Positions 1 to 11,193 of a stretch of DNA of 64,000 nt are shown piece by piece. Positions within the stretch are counted from its first letter, which is position 1. Each line of letters starts with the position of its first letter. Under the pieces are notes generated by a model. It saw nothing but the letters and a program-made list of their open reading frames with translations. It ran no database searches and was not told the DNA's origin. Where the stretch lies: contig JAYKYS010000005.1 in the NCBI GenBank assembly GCA_036924285.1, positions 8,308,001-8,372,000 of the forward strand, read 5' to 3'. The position numbers and the translations under genes were made by a program. Origin of the DNA: Asterella californica (taxonomy: Eukaryota; Streptophyta; Marchantiopsida; Marchantiales; Aytoniaceae).

Positions 1-857
1 AGGCCCTGATGTTGAAGTGTCTCAAAATGGTTACCGTGTTGTACATCATCCGTTCGTAATAAAGATAAAAGTTCCATACTAGTCAATTCCACTCTTACAT
101 CATTCCTGCATCTGCAGAACGTATCAGGACTTATATTCCGGACACGTTTTCCCGGAGAACATGCCCGACACACTACAAAACTTGGGCTTCTGAAACGTGG
201 AGACTGGTGGTCCACTCACAGTTCTTCTGTGAGGTGTTCCTTTGGAATCTCTGTTCATCATGTGACTAACCTTCAGTCAGTCAAGAATAGTTCGGAACTT
301 GCGACAGTTTGTTACTGATCAATACTGTCGATCAATATGAGCGTGTTGTAAAGCTAAAAGATAACTAGTGAAGGGGGCATTATGAATATGAGATATCAAT
401 CTTGAGAAAATACTTGTAGCAAACTTGCTTCTGAAAAGTTGATTAGATTACTTACAAAAGGTAGCTTGAAATACTTTGGATAAACAAATACCGTACCTCG
501 AGGTCAAATTTGACACTAGTTTGCCAAATCTTTAATTTTTCAAGCGAAATGAGGTTTGGCAGTCAAGATTGAAAATAAAAGGAAAATGGACAAATTTCTC
601 GATCTTTCTTTATTAACCTTGAGAAATCTCATATTTTCGATATTTAGTTTACTGTTCATTCAAATTAACTAGAATTTTAACCAGACAATGTTGGATGCGT
701 TAAGGTCCACAGCTTAAGATTAGATTGCTTGCTTGCAACCCTACCCTTAGAATTCGTATTTTCTCCCACTCCCTGCTAATCATAACAATCTTTTGTTGCA
801 ATAGACAATGCATTTTCCAAAGTCAATACTAATACTAATCCTCGTCAAGCTACAGAT
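1..857. other. Intergenic, no gene seen
   Basis: AT-rich DNA with stop codons in all frames. I see no coding region, RNA gene or repeat boundary here. It ends at the 8-bp target duplication of the MITE that follows. Confidence 0.6.
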
Positions 858-865
858 CACAACAG

Positions 866-1276
866 ACAGGAATTTGCTTGATCACACCCCTCTTACGATG
901 TATGGCTTGATCACACCCCTGACTGGCTGTTGCCTGTAAAACCAGCACTTTGTGACGTTACTCACATGTGAGACTGCACATATTAAATTTTTGAGCATGT
1001 ATAGTCTAACTATTTTGAATAATGTTACTCACATGTGAGACTGCACATATTAAATTTCTGAGCATGTATAGTCTAACTATTTTGAATAATGTTAAATATT
1101 TTGAATTACAGTGATATTTAATCAAAGTTGGAAGTACTAAAATGATGAACCAAAAGATAAAATGACTGGTTCTACTGTAAATAACCCTTCAGGGGTATGA
1201 TCAAGCTCAAGGAACCTAAAAGGGGTATGATCAAGGTCAAGGAACCTACTTGGGGTGTGATCAAGCAAATTCCTGT
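866..1276. mobile_element. hAT-type MITE, complete
   Basis: A 411-bp non-coding element with perfect 25-bp terminal inverted repeats (866-890 and 1252-1276, starting ACAGGAATTTGC). An exact 8-bp direct repeat CACAACAG flanks it (858-865 and 1277-1284). An 8-bp target duplication with short inverted repeats is the signature of hAT-superfamily elements; that assignment is family knowledge, while the repeats are seen directly. Extra inverted copies of the inner repeat part, CTTGATCACACCCC and close variants of its complement, lie just inside both ends (two at the left, three at the right), like subterminal transposase-binding motifs. It has no coding capacity and would need a transposase supplied elsewhere. 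Confidence 0.9.
957..1090. repeat. Two 67-bp tandem copies inside the MITE
   Basis: Two head-to-tail 67-bp units, 957-1023 and 1024-1090, start with GTTACTCACATGTGAGACTG. They are nearly identical (one T/C difference noticed). A third partial start (GTTAA) follows. They form the core of the hAT-type MITE. Confidence 0.85.
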
Positions 1277-1284
1277 CACAACAG

Positions 1285-4200
1285 AAGCCTAATCAAGTAT
1301 AACCAGAATCTAGCACAGGCGTCACACCGTTGCTTCAGGCTGGCCAGCTGGACGACGAGAATCCCATTCGGTCTCTAGAGAATACTATCTCATCCCTGAA
1401 AAGAAATGCAAGAGACTGTAATTAGTCTAGAACTAACCATTCTATTTTCAAAATAAATTAAACCCCTACATATTTTCCTCATCCATGAAAAGATGGAGGG
1501 CTGAATAAATAATATGCAAGGAAGACTCTTTTTTTTACACAAAATGGAAAGACTTTGTCTGAAACACATAACAATATGAGGATGGGGATGAAGAGCTACA
1601 ACATCCAAAAAATAGTAGTTTCCGTGTAGAGGAAATTACACAAAGAGAATGTGGATTAGTAAACTTCAAGGAATGATGAATATGATAACCATAGTCATTT
1701 ATAAAACATACGATCTATACGTGTTAAACACTAATTTTCACTCAGTAGGATTTGTTTTAATCTTTCATATTTTACATGGAATCTAGTATTTCAGAGAATG
1801 TAATGGCCTAAATTATATTTTCCTTATTTACTATTTATTTGCTTAATAAAATTAATCAACTACATATTTCAATAGTTATTCTCGGTAATATAATCTAAAA
1901 TAATTCTTTAGAGGTTTTTATTAGTTTTCTCATACTTTCTTACAGTTCCGAAGTGACATTCTCAAACATTCAAGCATGCATCTTATTCTTGGTAGTGAAA
2001 ATGCTAAAGTTAGACTTTTAGTCTTCTTATCTATTCGTGAACAGAAGTCAGACGATGAGAGCAAGAAATGAAAAAGTTATGTACTATTCACATATTAATA
2101 TATATATATATATTATATTCTTTTGTGTCTGATAGCAGAAGGGAAAGTGAAAAGATGAATTTTCCATGGTCACATGCTCTTCAGTACTATCCTTATCTTT
2201 GCTTCCTAGAGAAAGGAAACTGAAAACTCTAATGTTCCAGTATAGTTTCACAGTATCTCCTTACTGGCTCTTCACCAATAAGTCTGAAGTTAATATCCTT
2301 TAATAATTATAATAAATATTTTATGTTATTTTATTTTGAATAAAAAATAAAAAGTTATATACTTGCAATATAATTAAAGGGCTATGCGGTAACGATTAAT
2401 TCGAATCTAATCCAGTACTTTTTTTCCTTTCACAACCGCTGTTTCGTTCCGTTCGCTCTGTCACTTAACCGTCCACTACCAGACAAAAGTCCCACCTTTT
2501 TGCTTTTCACAGAAGCTCCGTCCGTTCCTCCGTCACTCCTCCGTCACTACATGTTAAAAGTTCCCCTCCCTCTCTGCTCTTCACTATCCACATATAACTA
2601 TTCTAACACATAACAAAAAGTTATATAAAAAGCCAAATAATAAACTACCTTGTTAACCACTAAAATATGTGGCTTTCGTACACTTTCTTTTCACGAGTAA
2701 TCCAGCTATCCATCCATGTCATCGAACTGGAAGTAGAATTGCAAGGTCCACGACAACTTGAAAGTTTCATCCGTCCATTCTCCATGAATCCAAAAGCATG
2801 ACATCCCTTTCTCGTTCACGAAGAATGTGATCGCTTTCCTATCCGATTACAGATAAAGCCCGGTTCGAACTAGGCGGGCCATGGTACCAACTAAAGCATA
2901 CCGGTATGAAACCAGTTACCAATATTTTAAACACTATGAAACAAGTGGCTGCGAATATTGTGGGGTTATATATTCGGTTCAATATGCATGCACTCTTTCT
3001 GGAAGCATGCATGTCATATTCATATTCACTCTCTTCCTAGTTGGGAAGAGGGGGAATATGCATGTGATTTAATTTATTACCTAATTTTTCTCAGTTCGAA
3101 AAAAACAATATGCATATGATTTAATTTATATTTATTTTTACTTCTAGTCGCTCAAATATATATCCTTAGAAGTATATTCTAATTTATGGATTATGGAACT
3201 TATGTGCCACATCCAGGTTGATTTAAATATTTAACATTTATAAATATTCTAGTATATTATTTAAATTTAATTTAAAAATTCATTTAATATTTAAGTATTT
3301 TCTAGTAACAACAAGGGGACAAGTGTTCTCCAGAAGTTCATGTTGCATGCATATTTTCACAACACTGCTTGTTAAATTATTGCCTAACTCTGCTTGTTGA
3401 GAATTTTAGACAATAAATAAATATTAAAAATCAAATTGAATTATTTTCTTATTTGTTACAGAGCCTGGACTTCGTTAGACTTCCTGAAGTGCATTTGTAC
3501 GTGGTAGTCTAATGAGTTATGTTTACAATATCTATATTTTGTAATCGACGAATATTTAACATTAAATGTTTATATTACTTTATGTGAGATTTGGACTTAA
3601 CGTTTTAAATTCTCTTAAAACATAAAGTTATAACACCAAAAAAAAGACTTTTTTTCTTGCATGGACCAAGTCTTTAGTCCTCCGGATCCCATCTCGACCA
3701 GAGCCAACCCCATCTAGACTTCTGTCACAGTTTCTTGCTTTTTCTTCTCCTTATCTCCGGTTATCGGTTATTATTTCGCAGTTGAGCGTGAGAACCTAGA
3801 GTAAGTACTATAGTACTCTTCTCTCAAATTAGCTCGCATAATCACCCAAGCTGGTTCCTGTTCATGTATTAGAGTGCGCATTGATTTTTGGAGATGAAAG
3901 ATTACAGTTGAAAACGAATCAGATTTTATCTGGGAGTGGTTTAAGAACATATTAATATTCTACAAACCCTTCTTAACCTTCCACGAAATGACAGAATTTT
4001 AGAGAGTTTTCTGCAATCAATTCTTTTCAGTGTTTGCTTCCGGATTCGAACTCCGGACGTGTTCTTTGATAACCAGCACAGTCTCCACTGTGCTAACGTA
4101 CATGCTTGTCAAAGAAGTGTTCTTGTTGTCTCATAAAGTATTTTGCATAGTTACCAAGAAGACTCGTCTACAGAAAACGGAGGTCTCTTCTGACTTGATA

Positions 4201-6048
4201 TTCAGTTCTCCGGAAACATATCAAAATATATCTGACAGAAAAATGAACGAGGTCTTAAAATACCTTCGTGTGCTGTGAAGAAAAAAAGCAACAATGAAAA
4301 GTTAAAATTTTTCTCCCTGAGAATCAGTTTGTCTTCTTCCTCTCCCCGGCCGGATGCACGCTTTGCCCGCATAATAGTTAGTGAGAGAAAACTAGACGGT
4401 GAGGTATAGCATTGGAGTTTCACACCTAGTATGAATAGAAATGTTATTTCCCTGTCTCTTGCTACAGCTTTGCCTATGAATCCTATACAAGGTTCTCTGA
4501 ATCTAGATTGGCTGGGAACAACGTCAAGTGTTTCCAGTGGATCCGATACGTAACGTTCCTCAGGGACTTTGGACTTTGAATATTGATCAAACTATGGTTG
4601 GAAAGTGAACGCAAAGAATGTGGTCATGTTTGACGATATCTTGGATGACAGTCAACTCTAGGACCCTAGGTTAAACCCTCAGTTGCTCATATCATGTCAA
4701 GTACGTGTTCAGTCTGGATCACATCTGAAGGTAAGATGAGAAACACGTTCTTTTTGTCTTCAACTGCTTCTTATCCACTTTTTTTTTTCTTTTTTTTTTC
4801 TTTTTTCCACACAATGCTGTCCTTTTAGACTGAGCTCTCCCGGCAGGAGAACTGTGACCTCACGCCGTCCGCCTAGTGGCGGATGGAGTTTGTTGGGAGC
4901 TACTCTAGTTGTGCGTCCGTTACGAGGTTGTATATTGTTGTGTGAGATGACTACACCGTATTATAAAAGCTCATGACGTCAGAAAACATTTCTGGACTCT
5001 GTTATTTTAAGGTCTTTCTCCACTTTTCTATTTTCTATTTTATGATTACTCCTGTTCAGTTGCTCCAAAAGAAAAAGTCACAAACGAGCAACTTCTTTCT
5101 GAAAGAAGATGCTGACTCTGGGAAAGTATCATTTGTACCATAGGTAGTATCATGGTGAACGGGAGGCTATTTGCAGACTGAGTTGAGACCAGTCGTACCA
5201 CTCTGGTAAGGCAGGGTTAGTCTAAAACTGAGGTGTGGGGCCGCAATAAAACGGTCCGGTAATATTACAAAGGCGTCAGAGCAAGCCAACAGCGGTGGAA
5301 GAATCCCGCCTCGTCAGGAGGAGAAGAAGTAGAACCAGGCGACAGGTCAAGACTGGCCAACTACAGTAGACGCCAACCCCGTGCGATACCGGACGTGGGT
5401 GATCGTGGTTAGGAATGCAGATTGTCCATTGCTGTGTTGGCTTGTGGGTTGACCCGAGACTTGATATGCGTCAGCATATTTCTATAAGTCGATTATGAAA
5501 ACTATGAAGGAATGGGGATTTTTTCTATGCGTTAGCATAGCTAAATGTCGATAAGGAAAGAGAAATTTGAATGGAGAAAAAAATAACAAAGAATAAAGAA
5601 TAAAAAATAAATTGTTTTGATAATCATTAACTGTTAACAGAAAAAAGTGATGTGAGAAATTGAGATATAACCTAGAAGGCAAGAGCACATTTACGCAATT
5701 CTAAAACTATAAATTCAGGATCATGTTACCAATACCTAATAATTTCATTTGTACATTGATTTATTATCTAACCTTTTCTTCGTAAACCTGTGCTATTCCT
5801 CTTCCATCTGAACATGGAAGAGGTTATTATTATACATGCTTCTCAGGAGTGATAGTGATCTTCTCATTTTGGATAATGATACTACAGTAGACTTTCTGTA
5901 AATATTTTCATAATTATCTAATTGCATAGAAATAGATGAGAAAGATGAAGGTTAAACGAGGATAATAGCATAAGCATAACTACATACTCCATAAGATTTT
6001 AGGTTAATTATGTAGTTAAAGGAGATCTTGAAATGATATCAATCGTTG
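1285..6048. other. Intergenic, no gene recognised
   Basis: Nearly 5 kb of mostly AT-rich DNA. Only short open frames without recognisable domains are present. Visible structure is limited to a TA-rich run near 2098-2114, a poly-T tract near 4779-4806 and a tRNA-like segment at about 4034-4098. The left target duplication of element A (ATTTTG, 6049-6054) closes it. Confidence 0.5.
4034..4098 (-). repeat. tRNA-like segment (SINE head or tRNA pseudogene)
   Basis: Read on the minus strand, this stretch has an A-box-like TTAGCACAGTGG and, about 40 bases on, a good B-box GAGTTCGAATCC whose flanks (TCCGG/CCGGA) pair as a T-arm. I could not form a convincing acceptor stem or anticodon arm, so a functional tRNA is unlikely. 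A tRNA-derived SINE or decayed tRNA is the better reading. Confidence 0.4.
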
Positions 6049-6054
6049 ATTTTG

Positions 6055-7180
6055 TGTTACGATCCTCAGTCTCAAGGTCAGACGCAGACGCGAACAACAT
6101 AACTCTAGTGGACTTGCGCTAAGTTATGAACGCAGTGGCTTAGCTGGCAAGTCGAGAATAGATGAACTTTAAGTGGTTCTCTGAACCAAAGTTGAAGCAT
6201 TGGATTAAGACATAAAGATCTATCCCAAGACGACCCCAGACGAACGCTGATCTAAGGGGGGCAAGTCTGAAAATGGACCGAAACATAGATATGAGACGTG
6301 GATCCGAGACGCCAGAGCGAGACGTGAGTCCAGCGCAGACTGACCGTGGTTCGGACATTGGTCCGAACCACAGGGTCCAAGTCTGGGTTTGGACCACATG
6401 TTTTCAGAAAAACTACTAAGTGTCGGAGCTCCAGCGACATTTTGGATCATGGACGGAGTTTCACATAAGATCTCGAGGTGAGTAAGATATCGTTGAAAAG
6501 ATCTCGGTGAGAGCTTTCCAGTTATATGAAAACTTCTTGAACTGATCTCAGAGCTGAGAATTATAGTCGATCTCGTGATCGGGTTGTGATATAATTTTCA
6601 AAGACCAAAAAGGAAGGCGGGGCCGCTGATCTCTAGAAGTATATATGAGGGGAAGAGGGGGAGGCTCAACGTTTGGGTGCGTCTCGACGAGTCATCCGAC
6701 TCCAGGGTTCGATGGACAGACTCTAGAGACATGGGGTGATGATTGGACCAGTACCAAGATGCGTTCCAGTCCAGACTTGGACGTCTGGACTTAAGAACAA
6801 TCCAAGGGCTGGGGCAAGACTAGGGAACGACGTGGTTAGACCACCGCTCGGGAGCCTAGATCCAGACGGACATCACGGGCGGTTGGGCCGCTAGGTGTAC
6901 TGAGGCATCATTTAAGACCTAGACATTAGGAGAAGTCTGCCCCAAGTCATGTTGTGACTTGCTCATGTTTTGAGACCGACCTAGTCGAGTCTAGGGCTTA
7001 GTGGATGTTGAGCTTGAGAGTTAGGGAGACGGTCTGACTCCGTTCCGGATCAAACTGAATTAAGAAAGTGGTGCATGAACGCTAACATGTGATTGTGATT
7101 TGGAGGTTAGCGTTGTGAGTTTCATGACATACTGAGTAAGAGCTTCTGTTGGTGCAACAAGGCGGTAGCTGTCCAAAAAA
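6055..7180 (+). repeat. Element A 5' LTR
   Basis: About 1.1 kb, aligning along its length with 31156-32266 but with many substitutions and small indels. It starts TGTTACGATCCTCAG. The right edge is set by the primer site at 7181; the end does not show a clean CA, so the last bases are uncertain. The LTR copies differ far more than those of elements B and C, making A the oldest. Confidence 0.75.
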
Positions 7181-7193
7181 TGATATCAGAGCT
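7181..7193 (+). promoter_or_regulatory. Element A primer-binding site, tRNA-Met-like
   Basis: TGATATCAGAGC differs by one G-to-A change from TGGTATCAGAGC, the usual plant initiator-tRNA-Met primer site. It lies directly after the 5' LTR, where minus-strand synthesis would start. Confidence 0.7.
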
Positions 7194-7536
7194 GACGCTT
7201 GGTGAGCGAGAACTCGGGGTAGCGGCTGAAGGCTAGACACTTGAGAAAAGATGCGAGATACGAAACGGATCAATGTTTCTAAGGAAACACTTGGAGCAAT
7301 GGCCGACGTAAGACGAAGTTCTAGGAGGAAGATCATGAAACGAGTAGCGGCTGACACCGAGATCAGATCGACTCGAGCTAACTTCGAGGCACTCAAGAAA
7401 AGATAATCGACAACCTTCATCTCAACATCAAAGAAGTCGAGTACAAGACCTGTGCAGCAAGATGGAGTCTTGCTAACAATGCCGATGATTCAGGCGCGAG
7501 TAGTCAAGGAGCTTTGTATGCAGAGCTCATCAAGAG

Positions 7537-9119
7537 ATGAAGATCATGCAGGAGGGTATCGTCTCTAAGGATAAACGTATTGTTGAGCTTGAGGTAGGCC
7601 AAGGGAGTTCTTTGTCTACCAGAAAGCTTTCTAAAATGTATTTTCTGACCCTATTCAGGTGCGCTTTGTCAAGGAGCAGACGTATCAAACTTTTGAAGTG
7701 GCCTTGGACGTATGATTTGCGGATGAGAAGTTGGAGTTCACAGAGAACTTCACATGTGCGAGATGAACATCCATGCGGTTTTGGGAAATACTTTCTTGGA
7801 CAAGTTTGAAGTGGAACTTAGACGAAAACCTCTGAGGTTGAACGTCAAAGTTAAAAGACGAAAGCTAGGAGTGAGGTTGATCCGAAAGATGCAAAAAATT
7901 GATGACTTTGTGGTAAATTTGATCAAAGACAAACACATGGACTTCAATGACAAAGTAATGTGTTTGATGCGGGTTGCAGTTTTGATGGCCGGTGGTGGAC
8001 AAGAGAAAACTTCAAGAGACGCTACTGAACTTTTGAAGATCCTTCGCGAAGTGATTAAGGAGTTTGAGGATGTCTTGAAGGATGAGTTACTTGCTGAATT
8101 ATCTCCAAGGGGGTTGGTGGATTACAAGATCGAGGTCTTGCTAGGATCAGAATCACCTTCCAAAGCTCCTTATCGACTCAACCAGTTGGAACACCTTGAT
8201 TTAAAAGATAACTTGGCGAGCTATTAGCGCACGGATATATTCGAACTAGCAAGTCACCTTATGGAGCCCCAGTTCTTTTTGCAAAGAAGAAGGATGGGAA
8301 GTTACCACTCTGTGTAGATTATCGTCCGCTCAATAAGATGACGGTGAGGAATAATTATCCCTTGTCAAGGATAGATGACTTGTTTGATAGGTTAACGAGC
8401 GCAAAGTACTTCAACTTGATAGACTTGAAGTCATGATATTATCAGATTTGGATAGATGACCCAGATGTTGAGAAGACCGCTTGTCGAACCAGATATGGAT
8501 CATTTGAGATCGTGATGATGTCATTTGGACTTTATAACGCCCCTTGTTCACTACATTGATGAATAGAATTTTCACGAGGAGATGGACGAGTTTGTCATTA
8601 TTTATATCAATGACATCTTGATCTACTCCAAAACCTTAGAGTCGCATGCGGAGCATCCAAGGTGGTGTGACGAAGCTGCGGGAGCATAAGCTGTTTGTGA
8701 ACGTTGACAAGAGCGAGTTTGGTTTGGAACGCATTTACTTCTTGAGACATGTTATTAGTGCAGAAGGAGTCGATAAAAAATGGACGCGATTGTGACTTGG
8801 GAACCTCCGATTACAATCCTTGTGGTGATTCTTAAGACTGGCGTAGTTCTTTGGTAAGTATGTGAAGAGGTTTTCAAAGATCACGAAGCCGTTGACGGAC
8901 TAGACGAGAAAAAGATGCACAAGTAAGTTGGACCAAGGAGGTGGATGATACACTCCATACGATCAAATCCATTTTGTCAAAGGTGTCAATTTTGAAGCTA
9001 CCGAAGTTTGACAAACCATTCGAGGTGCACATGGACACGAGCAACTATGCGATTGACGGAGTGTTGGTGTAGGATGTAAAACATGTAGCGTACAAAAGCA
9101 AGAAGTTATCTGAGACGGG
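7537..9119 (+). pseudogene. Element A pol, first part: protease remnant, RT, start of RNase H
   Basis: A decayed coding region spread over several frames. Around 7754-7850 it reads HAVLGNTFLDKF, like the C-terminal part of a retroviral aspartic protease. At 8050-8640 it gives RT blocks in order: the linker before the fingers, [28 protein letters not shown] followed by a stop, then YQIWIDDP and [15 protein letters not shown]. The catalytic box reads YINDILIYS, with N at the first of the two aspartates, so this copy could not polymerise DNA. After the connection domain it reads the KLSET start of RNase H and stops at the element B insertion. The other half resumes at 28705. Confidence 0.8.
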
Positions 9120-9422
9120 TGTCACGTCAGTTTGGGCAACTCGGCTAGGTTGACCGAGTGCGAAGTGGCGCATCCCGGTAAGGCCGTTAGTGCCGTTAGT
9201 GCCGTTAGGGCGAGTTGGTAGGAGAGCCCACTAGGGGTAAACTTCGCAGGTAGGGCTTAGAGGCCTTAGTTCTTCGAGTTGAGCCTTCAAGCTCCAAGCT
9301 ATGGTGGATAGTCTAGTTGAATGTAACCCGGATTCTCTTTGCGTTTAGAGTGGGTTTGGCTTGACCGTTTGTGAGTAATCTTTGTTGTAGTGTTGGAGAT
9401 GGTAATTTCTCAATGCAGATTA
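9120..9422 (+). repeat. Element B 5' terminal repeat (unit Y)
   Basis: A 303-bp unit matching 28300-28593. By eye they differ by seven transitions and one extra TGCCGTTAG unit (three tandem copies here, two at the 3' end). It starts TGTCACGTCAG directly after the CGGG target duplication. The 106-bp unit X that flanks Y on both sides at the 3' end is absent here, so the 5' LTR is incomplete or rearranged. Confidence 0.75.
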
Positions 9423-11193
9423 CTCGAAGAACTGAGTGCAGGTCGAGGTGGAGTTCAGTAAGAGCTCACTGATCTGAAATCTGAAATCCTCCGCTGGTAT
9501 CTTCGGACGTTATCGTTCGTGGTTGATTGTTTGGAGCTGTGATCGAGGTGTGTGGGCGCTGCTACATTGCTGGTCGCAGATCGATTGCTGTTGTTGGGGT
9601 CGAGTGGAGATTTCTGTCATGCGGAAGCGCTGCAGAAATTTTGCGGAATGTTCTTGAAGTGACTTGTTGGAGCCGGATTGCACGTTTGGACGTGGCAGCT
9701 GAAATACTTGTCAAGTGACCGGAGTGGGCTCTTTGGAAGCGTATTGGAGAGACGATTCTAGTGCACTAAGTTTCGTGGAGTTTGGCCAAGGATTGAAGAA
9801 GTTATGGCATGTCGAAGTTCGCTGCCGTGATACTCGCAAGTGCAAAAAGGCTAGTTACGTCAGATTTTGGTGCAATTTCGTGTGGAAACTCGAGTTTAGG
9901 AGTTTTGTTGTGTGTGTGTGCATTCGCGAAGTGTGTCTTGTGCATTCGCGAATCTGTTGTGGTGGTGTTCGGATTCGATTTGGGTGTTCTTGCTGTTTTA
10001 CGTCAGATTTTGGTCACCCGTGTGCACCCGCAAGCTGTTTTCGCTGTTTTGGAGCCTCTTTTGGTGCAATCTTCTGCAATTCGAGGTGGAGCCGAGCCTC
10101 TTCTGGTGTGTTGTACCTGTTCTACTCTACTTCAAGCGGAGCGGAGCGGAGAGTGAGCGGGAATGTCGAGGTGTTTAGAGGCTTCGAGGAGCAGAGGTGC
10201 GAGAGTGCGGAGGCGGAGGCGGAGCGGAGCTGAGCTTGAGCCTGAGCCCGAGCCAGCTTGCTGGCGTGCGTGAGAGAGGTATCCAAGCTTCAATTGTGTG
10301 GGAAGGATAAAACCAGCTGGTCACCCATCTCAACACTATTCCTGGACCTGGACTCCTAACTCTGTAGTCTTAGCTTTGGCTTTACCACTAGACCAATAGC
10401 TCTTGGTGTCTTACAGGGATGCGTGCAAGTACTTATGGACTTGTATAAGGTAGTAGGAGACCTTCTCGCACGTTCCTAGAGGAGTGGTAGGGCGACCCCA
10501 TAGTATTAGGGGCAAGCTATAGTTGTGGTAGTGCTTGTCTATACCGTAGAGACGTGTATAAAGGCAATTGGTGGTAGTTGTCTTGGGTGAGCTAGTAGAG
10601 CTACCATGTGGATGTTTTTGGAGCTACTAGAGGTGTAGACATCTAGTTAGTGACCTCCAGTGTCAATTACGACGGTTGGTGACCATATATTGTGCATGTG
10701 GTCACCGACGAGGAGACGTCAATCCGAGTGGGGCTGGGTTTCTCTTTATGTGAATGTTTGAGTGTGGAGGGTTATCGTTTGGACTTCTTGTGGTTGGAAC
10801 CCCTCCATATTCTACTTCCTGTTTGTGCGCTGCGTTTGCTTGTGTTGGCGCTTGATTTCCGGAGTGAGTTCACTCCAGTGTGCTGTCGGTAGTGAGGTTG
10901 GAGTTGCGGACCAGTCAGACTACTTTTGTCTCTCTCACGATGCGGTTGGAGTGACGACCAATAGACCGTGAGAGGCTGCTTGTGGTGATGGCAGGTACAG
11001 GTTGCCCTTACCTTGACCGTCCTAGTAGGGGATAGGTGAGCTCAGTAGGAGCGGGGTTAGGCAAGTGGTGGTTACGGTGATGACGGAGATTACGGCTTCC
11101 GGTTGGGGAGTGTGTTAGCGAGATTCTCTCATCACGGAGTTCTCGGGAGGTTCTGGTGGGGACTTCTCGGACAGTGGGTATACACGGAGTGGG
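9423..11193 (+). other. Element B leader
   Basis: About 1.8 kb between the terminal repeat and gag. Short open frames (for example 9715-10233) show no recognisable domain. A GA/GC-rich simple tract at 10135-10255 is built from GGAGCGGAG- and GAGCCTGAG-like words. No clear primer-binding site is visible next to unit Y, which agrees with a rearranged 5' LTR. Confidence 0.5.
10265..10412 (-). repeat. Possible tRNA-derived SINE-like segment
   Basis: On the minus strand, GAGCTATTGGTCTAGTGGTAA resembles the A-box region of tRNA-derived plant SINEs. It is followed about 40 bases on by a poor B-box-like GTCCAGGTCCAGG. No target duplication was found, so this is only a pattern resemblance. Confidence 0.25.

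Noticed and set aside
957..1090. CRISPR-like array
   Set aside because: Two adjacent 67-bp copies without spacers, inside a MITE, in a eukaryotic sequence.
6140..6450. Overlapping minus-strand open frames in the element A 5' LTR
   Set aside because: They lie inside an LTR, overlap in two frames and have no domain; a related frame in the 3' LTR is explained by LTR homology.
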